Positions 7,595 through 17,431 of a DNA stretch of 37,190 nt are shown here, one piece after another. Below the pieces are notes generated by a model, which saw only the letters and a list, made by a program, of their open reading frames with translations, was not told the DNA's origin and did no database searches. The position numbers and the translations under genes are program-made. Within the stretch, counting starts at the first letter, position 1, and each line of letters begins with the position of its first letter. The DNA is from Hellea sp. (GTDB lineage: Bacteria; Pseudomonadota; Alphaproteobacteria; Caulobacterales; Maricaulaceae): positions 67,661 through 104,850 of the forward strand of contig JAHDDC010000005.1 in assembly GCA_020629545.1 (NCBI GenBank), read 5' to 3'.

Positions 7595-8977
7595 TCAGCT
7601 CTTTTTGGCCGTCATCGGAACACGCCCCATAGTCCAGCCCAAGGCTATTAATCCCGATATCAAATTCGCAGCGGCAATACCGATAAACGCCCCGACAAGG
7701 CTATTGGTTATCTGGACACCTATGTAAATCAAGCCAATGTAGAGAATCAAAGACCGAATTATCGTATAGATCAATCCATATTTAGGGCGACCTATCGCAT
7801 TTAACCCCGCTGCGCTGACGAAGACGAATCCATATCCGAAAATCGTAATCGGTACGATATAGAAATACGGCTTGGCGGCTAAGATAAAATCAGGATCATC
7901 ATTAAAAAGGGCGATTAGGCCCGCCCCAGCAAATGCCAGGACAACAGCCATAAACGTACTCCAAACAAAGCTAATCATGTAACAGGATTTGAATGTTGCT
8001 CTGACCCGCTCAGTTAATCCCGCTCCGCCATTTTGACCCGTAATTGCCCCAATGCAGGCAGATAAGGCGTAGAGAAGTCCGACAGACAATATTTCCAATC
8101 GACTAACCAAGCTAAACGCAGCAAGATCTGTTGTCGTTAAATTTTTTGTTACGATGTAAACGCCTACCGCGGTTGCGATTGGAACTATGATATTGGTTCC
8201 CATGGCGGGCACAGCCACAGCTGCAATAGTGCGCGTCGCATTCCTGAATGACCGAACAGTCATATCTTTGAAATCGATCGACTTTCTATAAAAATTGGCC
8301 AGATAGAAACCAAAACAAGCTGCAATAATATTACCGGTGACCGTAGCAATCGCAGCACCTTGCACTTCAAGTCTTGGGAACGGTCCCCATCCATAAATTA
8401 AAAATGGGTCAAGGATGATATTAATAACCGCTCCAATTATCATAATTGAACTCGGCAAAGCGGCTTCGCCGCCAGCCCGCAAAACGTTGTTTGAAATGCT
8501 CGCAATGGAAAGGATAATAAGACCCGGAAGACTAATGAGCAGATAATCGCGAGCCATGGTGATGACATCAGCTTCTGCGTTTGAATAAAAATTCAAAATT
8601 ATCGGCATAGCGAGCAACATCAAAGTAACAAGCCCGCCCATAATCATAAGTGCAAAAATGAATGCGGCCGCTGCATGACGCCTAGCGCGTCCCATTTCAT
8701 TTTGGCCGATAGCGCGGCTAATAGCCGACATGGTCCCTGCCCCTAGGCCAATATTGGCTGAATTCCCTAGGAAAGTCAGTGGAAACGCTATGCCGACTGC
8801 GGCAATCGCCCAAATACCAAGGTCTGGTCGTAACGGGTCAGATAGTTGACCCAAATACCACATATCGATCAAACCCGCAGATAGAAGCGCAAGAACAGCT
8901 AGCGAAAATGGACCCAGCATGCGCAGCACATGACGCGTCACATTACCTTCGGTTAAATCTACTTTGGCGCCGGACAC
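7595..8977 (-). CDS. MATE-family efflux transporter
   Basis: A 460-residue integral membrane protein with about twelve hydrophobic segments and the MATE pattern: an N-terminal VTRHVLRMLGPFSLAVLALLSAGLIDMWYLGQL block, GAGTMSAISRAIGQ at about 80 residues in, and a second-half LVSRLEILSVG repeat. MATE proteins export cationic drugs and metabolites in exchange for H+ or Na+. Translation begins with GTG at 8975-8977, with AGGT five bases upstream overlapping the maeB stop region. Only 2 bases separate it from maeB, so it is probably translationally coupled to that gene. The substrate and coupling ion cannot be told from sequence. Confidence 0.9.
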   Translation of the reverse strand: MSGAKVDLTEGNVTRHVLRMLGPFSLAVLALLSAGLIDMWYLGQLSDPLRPDLGIWAIAAVGIAFPLTFLGNSANIGLGAGTMSAISRAIGQNEMGRARRHAAAAFIFALMIMGGLVTLMLLAMPIILNFYSNAEADVITMARDYLLISLPGLIILSIASISNNVLRAGGEAALPSSIMIIGAVINIILDPFLIYGWGPFPRLEVQGAAIATVTGNIIAACFGFYLANFYRKSIDFKDMTVRSFRNATRTIAAVAVPAMGTNIIVPIATAVGVYIVTKNLTTTDLAAFSLVSRLEILSVGLLYALSACIGAITGQNGGAGLTERVRATFKSCYMISFVWSTFMAVVLAFAGAGLIALFNDDPDFILAAKPYFYIVPITIFGYGFVFVSAAGLNAIGRPKYGLIYTIIRSLILYIGLIYIGVQITNSLVGAFIGIAAANLISGLIALGWTMGRVPMTAKKS

Positions 8978-8979
8978 AA

Positions 8980-11244
8980 TTACCTATGCGACGGCGCAAA
9001 TGCGGCGAGTGTAGCCATTTGAATGATTTCCGACGCGGTCGCACCAAGCCTACAAATCTGCACTGGTTTCTCCAGGCCAGTTAAAAACGGCCCCAATACC
9101 GTCGCGCCGCCAACCGCGTTCAAAAGCTTCGTTGAGATTGAAGCCGAATGAATAGCAGGCATAATCAACACGTTAGCCGCACCTGTTAAACGAGAAAACG
9201 GGTAAGTTAAAGTATGCAGAGGATCTAGTGCGACATCGGCTGAAATATCACCCTCATACTCAAAATCGACTTTGCGCGCATCCAGAATAGAAACAGCTTC
9301 TCTGACTTTCTCCATTCTTTCGCCCACTGGATTACCAAATGTCGAATATGATAAAAGCGCCACTCTGGGCTCAAACCCAAATTGTCGTGCAAATCCGGCA
9401 GTCGTTTCCGCTATATCTGCAAGATCAGCTGCCGTTGGTAGTTCTGTAATATTGGTATCCGATATAAATAACGTCTTACCTTTATTAATGGCAACAGAAA
9501 CGCCCATTGTCCGCTCTTGACTATCATGGGCAAGAACCATTCGAATATCCCGCAGAGCCTTATCATAGCTGCGAGTAACGCCGGTCACCATGCCGTCGGC
9601 CAAGCCATGTAACAGCATCATACTAGAAAACACGTTCCTGTCATTATTGACCATTCTTTGCGCGTCCCGTCGTAAGAACCCACGTCTTTGAATTTTATTG
9701 TAAAGGGTTTCGACAAACTCTGCATTTCGATCAAACAAACGCGCATTCAGTATAGTCATACTATCGGTATCGGTAATTCCCAACAACTTCATATTGTCTA
9801 GAACGGGCTTCTCTCGCCCAATAAGGATAGCTTTGCCCAATCCCCGTTGCTGGAATGCTTGTGCCGCTCGGATAACCGCAGGCTCTTCACCTTCTGAAAA
9901 TACGATTGTTTTGGGGTTATCGACAACAGAGGCCGTTATCCCTTGAAGCAAAGCCGCGGTCGGATCCTGACGTTGAGCGAGCTTGCGCTTATACACATCC
10001 ATATCGGCAATCGGCTTTCGCGCCACACCTGTATCCATTGCCGCCTGAGCGACATATGGCGGTATCTCAGATATCAACCGAGGATCAAATGGTGCGGGTA
10101 TAATATAGTCCGGGCCATATTTGGGTCGCTTGCCATGATAAGCCGCTGCGACCTCCTCGGGAACGTCCTGGCGCGCAAGGTCTGCGAGGGCCCTGGCACA
10201 AGCAAGCTTCATCTCTTCATTTACATTCCGAGCTCGAACATCAAGCGCTCCTCGAAAAATGTAGGGAAACCCTAACACATTATTGACTTGATTTGGATAA
10301 TCTGAACGTCCCGTTGCAATGATCGCATCATTACGAACCGATTTTATTTCTTCAGGTGTAATTTCCGGGTCAGGATTTGCCATAGCAAATATTATCGGAT
10401 TCTTAGCCATGGACGCCACCATTTCTTTCGTGACGATGCCAGCTACAGACAACCCAAGGAAAACATCCGCTCCGACCATAGCTTCTTCAAGGGTTCTCAT
10501 ATCCGTATCAATCGCGTGAGGAGCTTTCCACTGATCCATATATTCGTCGCGGCCGCGATAAATCACACCTTTGCGGTCAATAACAATTGCGTTCTCGTCC
10601 CTGATACCCATGCGTTTAATCAGACCCAAAACCGAAAGACCAGCCGCCCCGGCTCCTGAAAGAACTACTTTTGTGTCTTCGAATTTTCGTCCTGTAATAT
10701 CACAAGCATTGATCAGTCCTGCTGTCGCAATGATGGCGGTGCCATGCTGATCATCATGAAATACAGGGATATTGAGCTCATCGCGGAGCCGTTGCTCGAT
10801 GATGAAACACTCAGGCGAGCCAATATCCTCAAGGTTTATCCCTCCAAAAGTATGGCCTATTCTACGAACGCATTCGATAAATTTTTCGGCGTCTTCCTCT
10901 TCAACTTCAATATCAAATGAGTCGATATCGGCAAATCTCTTGAAAAGGACAGACTTGCCTTCCATTACAGGCTTAGACGCTGCAGCGCCTAAATTTCCAA
11001 GTCCCAAAATTGCTGTTCCATTCGAAATAACAGCAACCATGTTTCCTTTTGACGTATAATCATACGCTAAATCAGGGTCTTTTGCGATCTCTTCAACAGG
11101 CACAGCAACACCAGGCGAATAGGCAAGAGAAAGGTCTCTCTGCGTTGCCATAGGCTTGGTCGGCTGCAATGCAAGCTTGCCTGCGGTTGGTTCTGCATGA
11201 AACTTTAGGGCTTGTTCATCCGTGATGAATGTTTTGCGGGCCAA
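8980..11244 (-). CDS. maeB: NADP-dependent malic enzyme with C-terminal phosphotransacetylase-like domain
   Basis: A 754-residue two-domain protein. The N-terminal half is malic enzyme: SYSPGVAVPVEEIAKDP near residue 42, FHDDQHGTAI near 160, and the NAD(P)-binding GAGAAGLS near 195. The C-terminal part from about residue 430 is homologous to phosphate acetyl/butyryltransferase (NPKTIVFSEGEEPAVIRAA, LFISDTNITELPTAADLADIA, GATVLGPFLTGLEKP). This MaeB-type fusion decarboxylates malate to pyruvate and makes NADPH; in studied members the C-terminal domain is regulatory, sensing acetyl-CoA, rather than a working transacetylase. The start is TTG at 11242-11244, with GGAG seven bases upstream. The MATE gene follows 2 bases downstream. 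Confidence 0.95.
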   Translation of the reverse strand: MARKTFITDEQALKFHAEPTAGKLALQPTKPMATQRDLSLAYSPGVAVPVEEIAKDPDLAYDYTSKGNMVAVISNGTAILGLGNLGAAASKPVMEGKSVLFKRFADIDSFDIEVEEEDAEKFIECVRRIGHTFGGINLEDIGSPECFIIEQRLRDELNIPVFHDDQHGTAIIATAGLINACDITGRKFEDTKVVLSGAGAAGLSVLGLIKRMGIRDENAIVIDRKGVIYRGRDEYMDQWKAPHAIDTDMRTLEEAMVGADVFLGLSVAGIVTKEMVASMAKNPIIFAMANPDPEITPEEIKSVRNDAIIATGRSDYPNQVNNVLGFPYIFRGALDVRARNVNEEMKLACARALADLARQDVPEEVAAAYHGKRPKYGPDYIIPAPFDPRLISEIPPYVAQAAMDTGVARKPIADMDVYKRKLAQRQDPTAALLQGITASVVDNPKTIVFSEGEEPAVIRAAQAFQQRGLGKAILIGREKPVLDNMKLLGITDTDSMTILNARLFDRNAEFVETLYNKIQRRGFLRRDAQRMVNNDRNVFSSMMLLHGLADGMVTGVTRSYDKALRDIRMVLAHDSQERTMGVSVAINKGKTLFISDTNITELPTAADLADIAETTAGFARQFGFEPRVALLSYSTFGNPVGERMEKVREAVSILDARKVDFEYEGDISADVALDPLHTLTYPFSRLTGAANVLIMPAIHSASISTKLLNAVGGATVLGPFLTGLEKPVQICRLGATASEIIQMATLAAFAPSHR

Positions 11245-11444
11245 TTTTTATCTCCGATAACATCAGCGAGCGTCTTTACGCCTATTTGCTCCTGCATCAT
11301 AGCCTTAAAAACAATCTATTTTCTGGCCGAATCACTTGATGAAGATTGCTGGTTGCACAAATTTTCATCAGGCGAAATCTGCGCGACCATAAAATATGCA
11401 AATCCAAGCATCCTGAAAGCTGGATTTGTTATTGAATTTGTTAA

Positions 11445-11840
<396 letters not shown>

Positions 11841-11896
11841 TCAGCCTATCGACATATTAAAATCACTCGGGAATTAGTTAGGGAAAGGAATTACTA

Positions 11897-13303
11897 ATGT
11901 CAGCCGACAAGTTACTTAAACATATGAAAGACAATGAGGTTGGGTATTTAGACCTGCGCTTCACAGACCCCAAAGGAAAAATGCAGCACGTAACATTTCA
12001 TGCTGACATGGTTGATGAGGATCTTTTTGAAGACGGAACTATGTTCGACGGATCATCTATTAGCGGCTGGAAGGATATTAATGAGTCCGATATGGTTCTT
12101 ATGCCGGATCCATCGACGGCCAAAATGGATCCTTTCTACCAACAAGATACCCTCGCCGTTTTCTGCGATGTGTTGGAACCTGACACGGGCGAACCCTATA
12201 ACCGCGATCCACGAGGAACGGCTAAAGCGGCTCAAACCTATATGAACGCAGCCAAAGTTGGAGACCAGGTGTATTTTGGACCAGAGGCCGAATTCTTCGT
12301 TTTTGATGATGTTCGCTGGAATACAGATCAAAATGTTACTGGGTACGAAATTGACTCAACTGAACTGCCGCAAAACACTGGAACACATTATGCTGGTGGT
12401 AATATGGGGCATCGCCCGGGTCCTAAAGGCGGTTATTTTCCGGTTCCCCCAGTTGATAGCGCTCAGGATATGAGAACAGAGATGCTCGACATCATGAAGC
12501 AACTCGAATTACGCCCGGAGAAGCACCACCACGAGGTTGCCCCTGCGCAACATGAGCTCGGTATGAAATTCGCCACGCTTCTTGAGATGGGCGATAACAT
12601 GCAGCTTTATAAGTACATCGTACATAATGTTGCTCATGCCTACGGAAAAACGGCCACATTTATGCCTAAGCCAATGTGGAATGATAACGGCACAGGCATG
12701 CACGTTCACATGTCTATTTGGAAGGATAACAAGCCTTTATTTGCCGGAAATGAGTATGCTGGCCTATCTAAACAGTGTCTGTATTACATTGGCGGTGTTA
12801 TCAAACACGCTAAGGCGATCAATGCTTTTGCGAACGCATCGACCAATTCTTACAAGCGCTTGGTGCCTGGATTTGAGGCTCCTGTTATGCTCGCGTACTC
12901 GTCACGTAACCGCTCGGCTTCTGTCCGGATTCCTTGGACTGCCTCACCAAACGGTAAGCGCTTGGAAGTGCGGTTCCCGGACCCTGCAGGTAACCCATAT
13001 CTGACCTACACAGCTCTATTGATGGCTGGTCTTGATGGGATCAAGAATAAGATAGATCCAGGTGATCCGATGGATAAGGATTTATATGATCTACCGCCGG
13101 AAGAAGCTGCTAACATCCCGCAAGTCTGCGGATCTCTAAGAGAAGCTTTAGAGTCTCTTGATGGCGATCGTGACTTCCTCAAAGCCGGCGGCGTGTTTGA
13201 TGATGATCAGATCGACGCCTATATCGACCTAAAAATGGAAGAGGTTCACCGTGTCGCGATGCATCCTCATCCAGTTGAATTTGACATGTACTATAAGTGC
13301 TAA
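11897..13303 (+). CDS. glnA: Glutamine synthetase, type I
   Basis: A 468-residue class I-beta glutamine synthetase, full length. Visible signatures are [10 protein letters not shown] at 49-58, the ATP/glutamate region [12 protein letters not shown] at 127-138, the [16 protein letters not shown] block at 258-273 and NRSASVRIP at 338-346. Tyr397 in [10 protein letters not shown] is the adenylylation site, at the same number as in the E. coli enzyme. It joins ammonia to glutamate using ATP and acts in the cytosol as a dodecamer. Expression and activity should follow GlnB signalling. AAAGGAA at about 11883-11889 is the ribosome site. The operon ends in the hairpin terminator at 13329-13360. Confidence 0.98.
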   Translation: MSADKLLKHMKDNEVGYLDLRFTDPKGKMQHVTFHADMVDEDLFEDGTMFDGSSISGWKDINESDMVLMPDPSTAKMDPFYQQDTLAVFCDVLEPDTGEPYNRDPRGTAKAAQTYMNAAKVGDQVYFGPEAEFFVFDDVRWNTDQNVTGYEIDSTELPQNTGTHYAGGNMGHRPGPKGGYFPVPPVDSAQDMRTEMLDIMKQLELRPEKHHHEVAPAQHELGMKFATLLEMGDNMQLYKYIVHNVAHAYGKTATFMPKPMWNDNGTGMHVHMSIWKDNKPLFAGNEYAGLSKQCLYYIGGVIKHAKAINAFANASTNSYKRLVPGFEAPVMLAYSSRNRSASVRIPWTASPNGKRLEVRFPDPAGNPYLTYTALLMAGLDGIKNKIDPGDPMDKDLYDLPPEEAANIPQVCGSLREALESLDGDRDFLKAGGVFDDDQIDAYIDLKMEEVHRVAMHPHPVEFDMYYKC

Positions 13304-13328
13304 TCGAGCGAAATATTCTGAAAAATAA

Positions 13329-13360
13329 GAAAAAGCCGGGTTTTTTACCCGGCTTTTTTT
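13329..13360. terminator. Bidirectional Rho-independent terminator after glnA
   Basis: A stem of AAAAGCCGGGT (13331-13341) pairs perfectly with ACCCGGCTTTT (13347-13357) over a five-T loop. It is followed by a T-run on the plus strand and flanked by an A-rich run that becomes T-rich on the minus strand. It can end glnBA from one side and the small gene at 13388-13738 from the other. It is the clearest intrinsic terminator in the window. Confidence 0.9.
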
Positions 13361-13387
13361 ATATGCATTTATTCGCAATCGAGAAGA

Positions 13388-13738
13388 TTATGTTTTTGTT
13401 GTCGTTTCCTGAAAGCATCTGAGCTTTTCATTACTTACAACAATATTCAAAACGCTGCTTGACTTCTTTTTCCCTTTTAAAACGTTTAGGAAAAAGGTCG
13501 CTATATTATCTTCAATAAATGCCTGTTTCACCTCAATCGAAATTTTCGATTTTGAATGCTGTAAAATACCAATTGTTTCGCGCATTTTGTCTGGTGCTGT
13601 TGAACCGATGTGGGTTTTTCCGTCGCCAAAAGTTGTCGAACCAAAAACTTCAACATTATCGGCAAGTCCCAAAATTTGGGTAGCATCTTTTGATTCTAAG
13701 AAATGGTTGAAAATTTCGAAAACGTTTTGAGTGTGCAT
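13388..13738 (-). CDS. Hypothetical small protein, possibly NTF2-like
   Basis: A 116-residue protein that I do not recognise with confidence. The pattern of an N-terminal helix (FEIFNHFLESKD), a strand-turn (DNVEVFGSTTFGDGKTHIGS) and later alternating strands (KISIEVKQAFIEDNIATFFLNVL) fits a SnoaL/NTF2-type fold, but no active-site pattern is clear. The ATG at 13736-13738 has GGGGG six bases upstream, which supports it as a real gene. It lies 28 bases downstream of rpoZ on the same strand and ends against the shared glnA terminator. Confidence 0.6.
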   Translation of the reverse strand: MHTQNVFEIFNHFLESKDATQILGLADNVEVFGSTTFGDGKTHIGSTAPDKMRETIGILQHSKSKISIEVKQAFIEDNIATFFLNVLKGKKKSSSVLNIVVSNEKLRCFQETTTKT

Positions 13739-13766
13739 GTGTGCCCCCTACAACAATAACATCAAT

Positions 13767-14141
13767 TTAGAAACGGCTCGAAGAATCGTTATCCCGGTCA
13801 CCCTGAAGCGCTTTCATCAAGTCATCAGCAGACATTTCCTGCGGAGCCTCTTCTTGACCATGCTCTAAATTAAGTACCGGCTTGTCCTCGGTTTCTTCAG
13901 GCATATCATCATCAAGAATAACTCTCTGAAGACCTGTTACCAGACCTGCGCGTAGGTCATTGAGATCGAGAGTCTCATCTGCAATCTCGCGAAGAGCCAC
14001 CACTGGTGTTTTATCGTTATCACGATCCACGGTTAGGCTCGCACCTGCGGAAATGCTCCTTGACCGATGCGATGCTAGAAGCACCAGATCAAACCGATTT
14101 GGGATAACTTCTACGCAATCTTCTACTGTTACGCGCGCCAT
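13767..14141 (-). CDS. rpoZ: DNA-directed RNA polymerase omega subunit
   Basis: A 124-residue omega subunit. The opening [34 protein letters not shown] is the hallmark alphaproteobacterial form; [13 protein letters not shown] at about 46-58 is the conserved second block. The acidic C-terminal tail (EETEDKP...EEAPQEM) is variable in the family. Omega binds the beta-prime C-terminus, helps assembly of core polymerase, and in many bacteria forms part of the ppGpp site. ATG start at 14139-14141. An imperfect hairpin lies just upstream in the leader. thrC is divergent; the small hypothetical gene follows 28 bases downstream. Confidence 0.97.
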   Translation of the reverse strand: MARVTVEDCVEVIPNRFDLVLLASHRSRSISAGASLTVDRDNDKTPVVALREIADETLDLNDLRAGLVTGLQRVILDDDMPEETEDKPVLNLEHGQEEAPQEMSADDLMKALQGDRDNDSSSRF

Positions 14142-14151
14142 ATGATTCTCC

Positions 14152-14180
14152 AGTGCTCAAACAGAGCAGCCTGAGCCACT
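14152..14180. repeat. Imperfect inverted repeat in the rpoZ leader
   Basis: AGTGCTCA and TGAGCCACT pair with one bulged base around a 12-base loop, 10-40 bases upstream of the rpoZ ATG and within its presumed 5' leader. No T-run follows on the rpoZ strand, so it is not a terminator. It could be a weak leader hairpin or an operator; nothing in the sequence decides this. Confidence 0.25.
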
Positions 14181-14301
14181 CAAAAAACTTGTCGCGGACT
14201 ACTTTATATATATCGAGATTGCAAGAGCATTTTACGTCCGACACACACGTGCCTTTGAATCCGCAAACCTATTGATTCAGTTGTTTATTTCTATCAGAAT
14301 T

Positions 14302-15696
14302 ATGTTAACAGGCCCATTCAATAAGTTTGAGTCCGCGACATTGTATTATTCCCTCAAAAACTCCCTCGTTACTGCATCTTTTAGTAAGGCGTTGCTCGCA
14401 AGTCTTGCACCCGGCGGCGGCCTTTGGATGCCCACTCAAATTCCAGAATTGGATAACGACTCGTTAGCGCAGCTTGGCGCAATGTCCTTTGCGGATTGCG
14501 CTGCTAGGCTTGCGCGCCATTTCGTAGATCGAAAATTTAGCGATGAAGATCTCTCCGATATTTGCCGAGATGCCTACAACTTTCCGATTCCAATAAGAAC
14601 AATGGACGGATATGAGATTGATCCAGCAACGCCTGAATTGGCTGGCGATGAGTTTATGTTGGAACTTTTTCATGGCCCAACCCTAGCCTTTAAAGATTTT
14701 GCCGCGCGATTTATGGCCAGAGCCGCTAGCCATATCATGCAGCAAACCAATCAAGAGCGAACAATTTTGGTTGCGACCTCAGGTGATACAGGCGGTGCGA
14801 TCGGAGATGCATTCTTAAACCAGAAAGGCATTCGAGTTTTCATTCTATTTCCCAGGGGCGGCGTTAGCAAAGTGCAAGAGCAGCAACTGACAACGATAGG
14901 AGGCGGAAACGCGAATGTTCACGCTGTGGCCGTCGATGGATCTTTTGATGATTGCCAGCAAATTGTGAAAGACGCTTTTGCCGATATTTCATTTTCCAAG
15001 AAATTCAATCTAATGTCGGCTAATTCTATAAATGTCGGCAGAGTGATACCGCAGAGTTTTTATTATCTATGGACAAGCCTTCAGTTAAAGGCCGCTTATG
15101 GGAATAAGCCAATTGTATACTCAATTCCCTCCGGCAATCTTGGCAATCTCACAGGAGGCCTCATTGCTCAGAGAATGGGAGCTCCTATTTCCCGCTTTAT
15201 AATTGGCAACAATGAAAACAATCCGTTTGTTGAGTATTTAGAAAACGGAGAATATGTACCCCGCCCTTCTGTTCCAACCCTCTCCAATGCCATGGATATT
15301 GGTCGACCAAATAATTTCCCACGAATAAAGAAACTGTTCGATGGGAACTATAATGACATTCAAAACGCGTGCTGGGGCGCATCTTTTTCCGATCTAGACA
15401 CAGAGCGCCACATGCGTCGTGTTCATGCCGAAACAGGTTATGTTATGTGCCCTCACACGGCGATAGGCCACATGGCTATGAGCGCGTTTTCCGAGGATGT
15501 GGATATTGACTTTCTGAAAGTAAATGTTGCAACGGCACATCCAGCTAAATTCGCTGACAGCGTTGAAAGAATACTCAGGATTGAGATTGATTTGCCTGAG
15601 CCGTTGCAAAAAATTCAGGAACTGGAAAAGATCATGCATATTTCGCCACCGACCCTTGACGCGCTTAAAGAATTTGTTGAAGTTAAAAGCTCATGA
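14302..15696 (+). CDS. thrC: Threonine synthase
   Basis: About 464 residues from the ATG at 14302. Homology to ThrC begins around LYYSLKN (14341), where TTG could itself be the start (452 codons including the stop). Neither candidate has a convincing ribosome site. The family pattern is clear: LLASLAPGGGLWMP near the N-terminus, then HGPTLAFKDFAARFMA with the PLP-binding Lys in AFKD, VATSGDTGGAIGDAF for the phosphate/PLP cup, and SANSINVGRVIPQSFYY later. It converts O-phospho-L-homoserine to threonine. Length is normal for the bacterial form of this family. The stop overlaps the start of the P-loop gene by four bases (ATGA), so the two are coupled. Divergent from rpoZ. Confidence 0.95.
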   Translation: MLTGPFNKFESATLYYSLKNSLVTASFSKALLASLAPGGGLWMPTQIPELDNDSLAQLGAMSFADCAARLARHFVDRKFSDEDLSDICRDAYNFPIPIRTMDGYEIDPATPELAGDEFMLELFHGPTLAFKDFAARFMARAASHIMQQTNQERTILVATSGDTGGAIGDAFLNQKGIRVFILFPRGGVSKVQEQQLTTIGGGNANVHAVAVDGSFDDCQQIVKDAFADISFSKKFNLMSANSINVGRVIPQSFYYLWTSLQLKAAYGNKPIVYSIPSGNLGNLTGGLIAQRMGAPISRFIIGNNENNPFVEYLENGEYVPRPSVPTLSNAMDIGRPNNFPRIKKLFDGNYNDIQNACWGASFSDLDTERHMRRVHAETGYVMCPHTAIGHMAMSAFSEDVDIDFLKVNVATAHPAKFADSVERILRIEIDLPEPLQKIQELEKIMHISPPTLDALKEFVEVKSS

Positions 15697-16337
15697 AACT
15701 GTCATCAAAAAACTTCCTCCTCGGCCGAAAGAATAAGACTCTCAAGCTAGCGTTTGTTGGGATGTCAAACATTGGAAAGTCTCACACGGCAAAACGGATC
15801 GCCGATGCTTTCGATTTTAATCTGATTGAAGTTGATAAACTGATCTGGGAGAAACTCGGGCACGACTCCATGGAAGAATTCGCGGATTGGCAAGGCCACC
15901 CTTACGAAGAAGGTTATGCCGAGCGAGAAAGTCTTTCGATTGAAATGGAAACACTAGCGACGGATAAAGCTATTGAGAGCTCAGAAGGCGCTACAGTATT
16001 GGATACGACAGGCAGCGTCATTTACATTGATCCCGCTATTCGCCGTAAAATCAAAGAAAAATTTTATGTCGTTCATATCAAAGCCGAAACAAGCGACTTG
16101 GAACGTCTAAAATGGGACTATTTCGATAATCCAAAGCCTTTGATTTGGGGCCGCCAGTATAAGGCTAAGCCAGGCTTATCGGACCGCGAAAATATTTTTG
16201 AATGCTATCCTCGGCTCCTTATGTCGCGTGCTAAAGAATATGCCGCCATGGCAGATGTTACCGTAACATCCGCTTTTGTACTGGATCCTGACCTAAGTGA
16301 TGAGGATCTCATGATGGCCCTCAAGCCATCCCGATAG
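15693..16337 (+). CDS. P-loop NTPase, shikimate-kinase-like, unknown function
   Basis: A 214-residue protein with a Walker A loop GMSNIGKSHT at 23-32 (Lys29, Ser30) followed by a helix, and Asp48 in LIEVDKLIW, as in the small-molecule kinases of the shikimate/gluconate kinase group. VIYIDPAIRRKIKEKFYVVHIKA (about 108-130) would be the next strand-helix-strand. It is longer than shikimate kinase and lacks motifs I could tie to a substrate. The ATG overlaps the thrC stop (ATGA), so it is translated with thrC, which hints at amino-acid metabolism but does not prove it. Its last 45 bases overlap the 3' end of hemH on the other strand. Confidence 0.75.
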   Translation: MKLSSKNFLLGRKNKTLKLAFVGMSNIGKSHTAKRIADAFDFNLIEVDKLIWEKLGHDSMEEFADWQGHPYEEGYAERESLSIEMETLATDKAIESSEGATVLDTTGSVIYIDPAIRRKIKEKFYVVHIKAETSDLERLKWDYFDNPKPLIWGRQYKAKPGLSDRENIFECYPRLLMSRAKEYAAMADVTVTSAFVLDPDLSDEDLMMALKPSR

Positions 16338-17318
16338 AAGTTCTTTTTTAGCGAAATCAGCCAGAAACGCGACATGATCTTCGCGATCATTGAGGCATGG
16401 AACAAATGTAAAGTTCTCCCCACCAGCGTCTAGGAACGTTTCGCGGGCCTCCATATCGATTTCCTCAAGCGTCTCAAGGCAATCAGCCGCAAATCCAGGC
16501 GTAACAATAGCAACGGACCTTTTTCCTTGTCCTGGCAACGCTTCCAAAACTTTATCTGTATAAGGCTGGAGCCATTGCATCGGCCCGAAACGAGATTGAA
16601 AAGTGAGCTGTAATTCCTGTTCATTCATCCCCATTTCTTGCCTCAGAAGCTCAGTCGTTCTTACGCATTCGCTTTGATAAGGGTCGCCTTTATCAATATA
16701 GCTTTGCGGCATTCCATGAAATGATGCGAGAATAACGTCAGGTCGCCAATTGAGAGTTTGTAAATGTTCGCGAATACTCGCGGCCAATAACCGAATATAT
16801 TCTGGATTTTCGTGATAATCTCGGACCATTCTTATGTTGGGCACGTCGCGTCTGGATTTATAGTGTTTTTGGACCGCATCATAAACCGACCCCGTAGTCG
16901 CGCCTGCATATTGCGGATACATTGGAAGTATCGCGATGTTTTCCACGCCTTTTGACTTTAGTTCATCTAACACTGACGATATCGACGGATTGCCATAACG
17001 CATTGCGGTCTTTACGATCAGACTGTGCCCCAGAGTATGAGCCACACCCGCTTCTTGTTGTCTTGTGATCCGGATAAGCGGAGCTTCCCCGTCCTCAGTT
17101 CCGCCTAACGCCGACCAAATTTTCTTGTAGGCTCGTGCCGAACGCGCTGGCCTAACTCGTAAAATAATTCCGTGCAAAATGGGGCACCAGATCCACCTGC
17201 TGGTTTCGATAACTCTCTTGTCATGTAAGAACTCAAACAAATACCGCCGCACCGCTTTGGAATCAGCAGCATCTGGCGAACCTAAGTTAACAAGAACAAG
17301 ACCGGTTTTGGGGTGCAT
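16293..17318 (-). CDS. hemH: Ferrochelatase
   Basis: About 341 residues from ATG 17316-17318, where MHPKTGLVLVNLGSPD is the family N-terminus and AAAGG lies six bases upstream; a longer in-frame extension has no support. His201 in ASFHGMP and Glu282 in CLETLEEI match the metal-inserting His and Glu of characterised ferrochelatases. Also visible are LPMYPQYAGATTGS (131-144), QSRFGPMQWLQPYT (241-254) and TPGFAADC (273-280). It inserts Fe(II) into protoporphyrin IX, the last step of heme synthesis, at the inner membrane. Its 3' end runs 45 bases into the end of the convergent P-loop gene. Divergent from the M2 peptidase gene with a 113-base gap. Confidence 0.96.
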   Translation of the reverse strand: MHPKTGLVLVNLGSPDAADSKAVRRYLFEFLHDKRVIETSRWIWCPILHGIILRVRPARSARAYKKIWSALGGTEDGEAPLIRITRQQEAGVAHTLGHSLIVKTAMRYGNPSISSVLDELKSKGVENIAILPMYPQYAGATTGSVYDAVQKHYKSRRDVPNIRMVRDYHENPEYIRLLAASIREHLQTLNWRPDVILASFHGMPQSYIDKGDPYQSECVRTTELLRQEMGMNEQELQLTFQSRFGPMQWLQPYTDKVLEALPGQGKRSVAIVTPGFAADCLETLEEIDMEARETFLDAGGENFTFVPCLNDREDHVAFLADFAKKELLSGWLEGHHEILIT

Positions 17319-17431
17319 TTCGAACCTTTTATCTAGTGAATTGCAGCGATATTGCGGCTTTGACTTGACGCTGCTTCTTTCCTGTTTACCAATACGAATA
17401 TCAAGCAAAATCGGATTAATAGGTAAGAATT

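Noticed and set aside
12582..13004. A 140-codon frame inside glnA.
   Set aside because: It is an alternative frame of a highly conserved gene and has no family-like sequence.
17319..17408. Thirty-residue N-terminal extension of hemH.
   Set aside because: Ferrochelatase homology starts at MHPKTGLVLVNLGSP, whose ATG has AAAGG upstream; the extension has neither.
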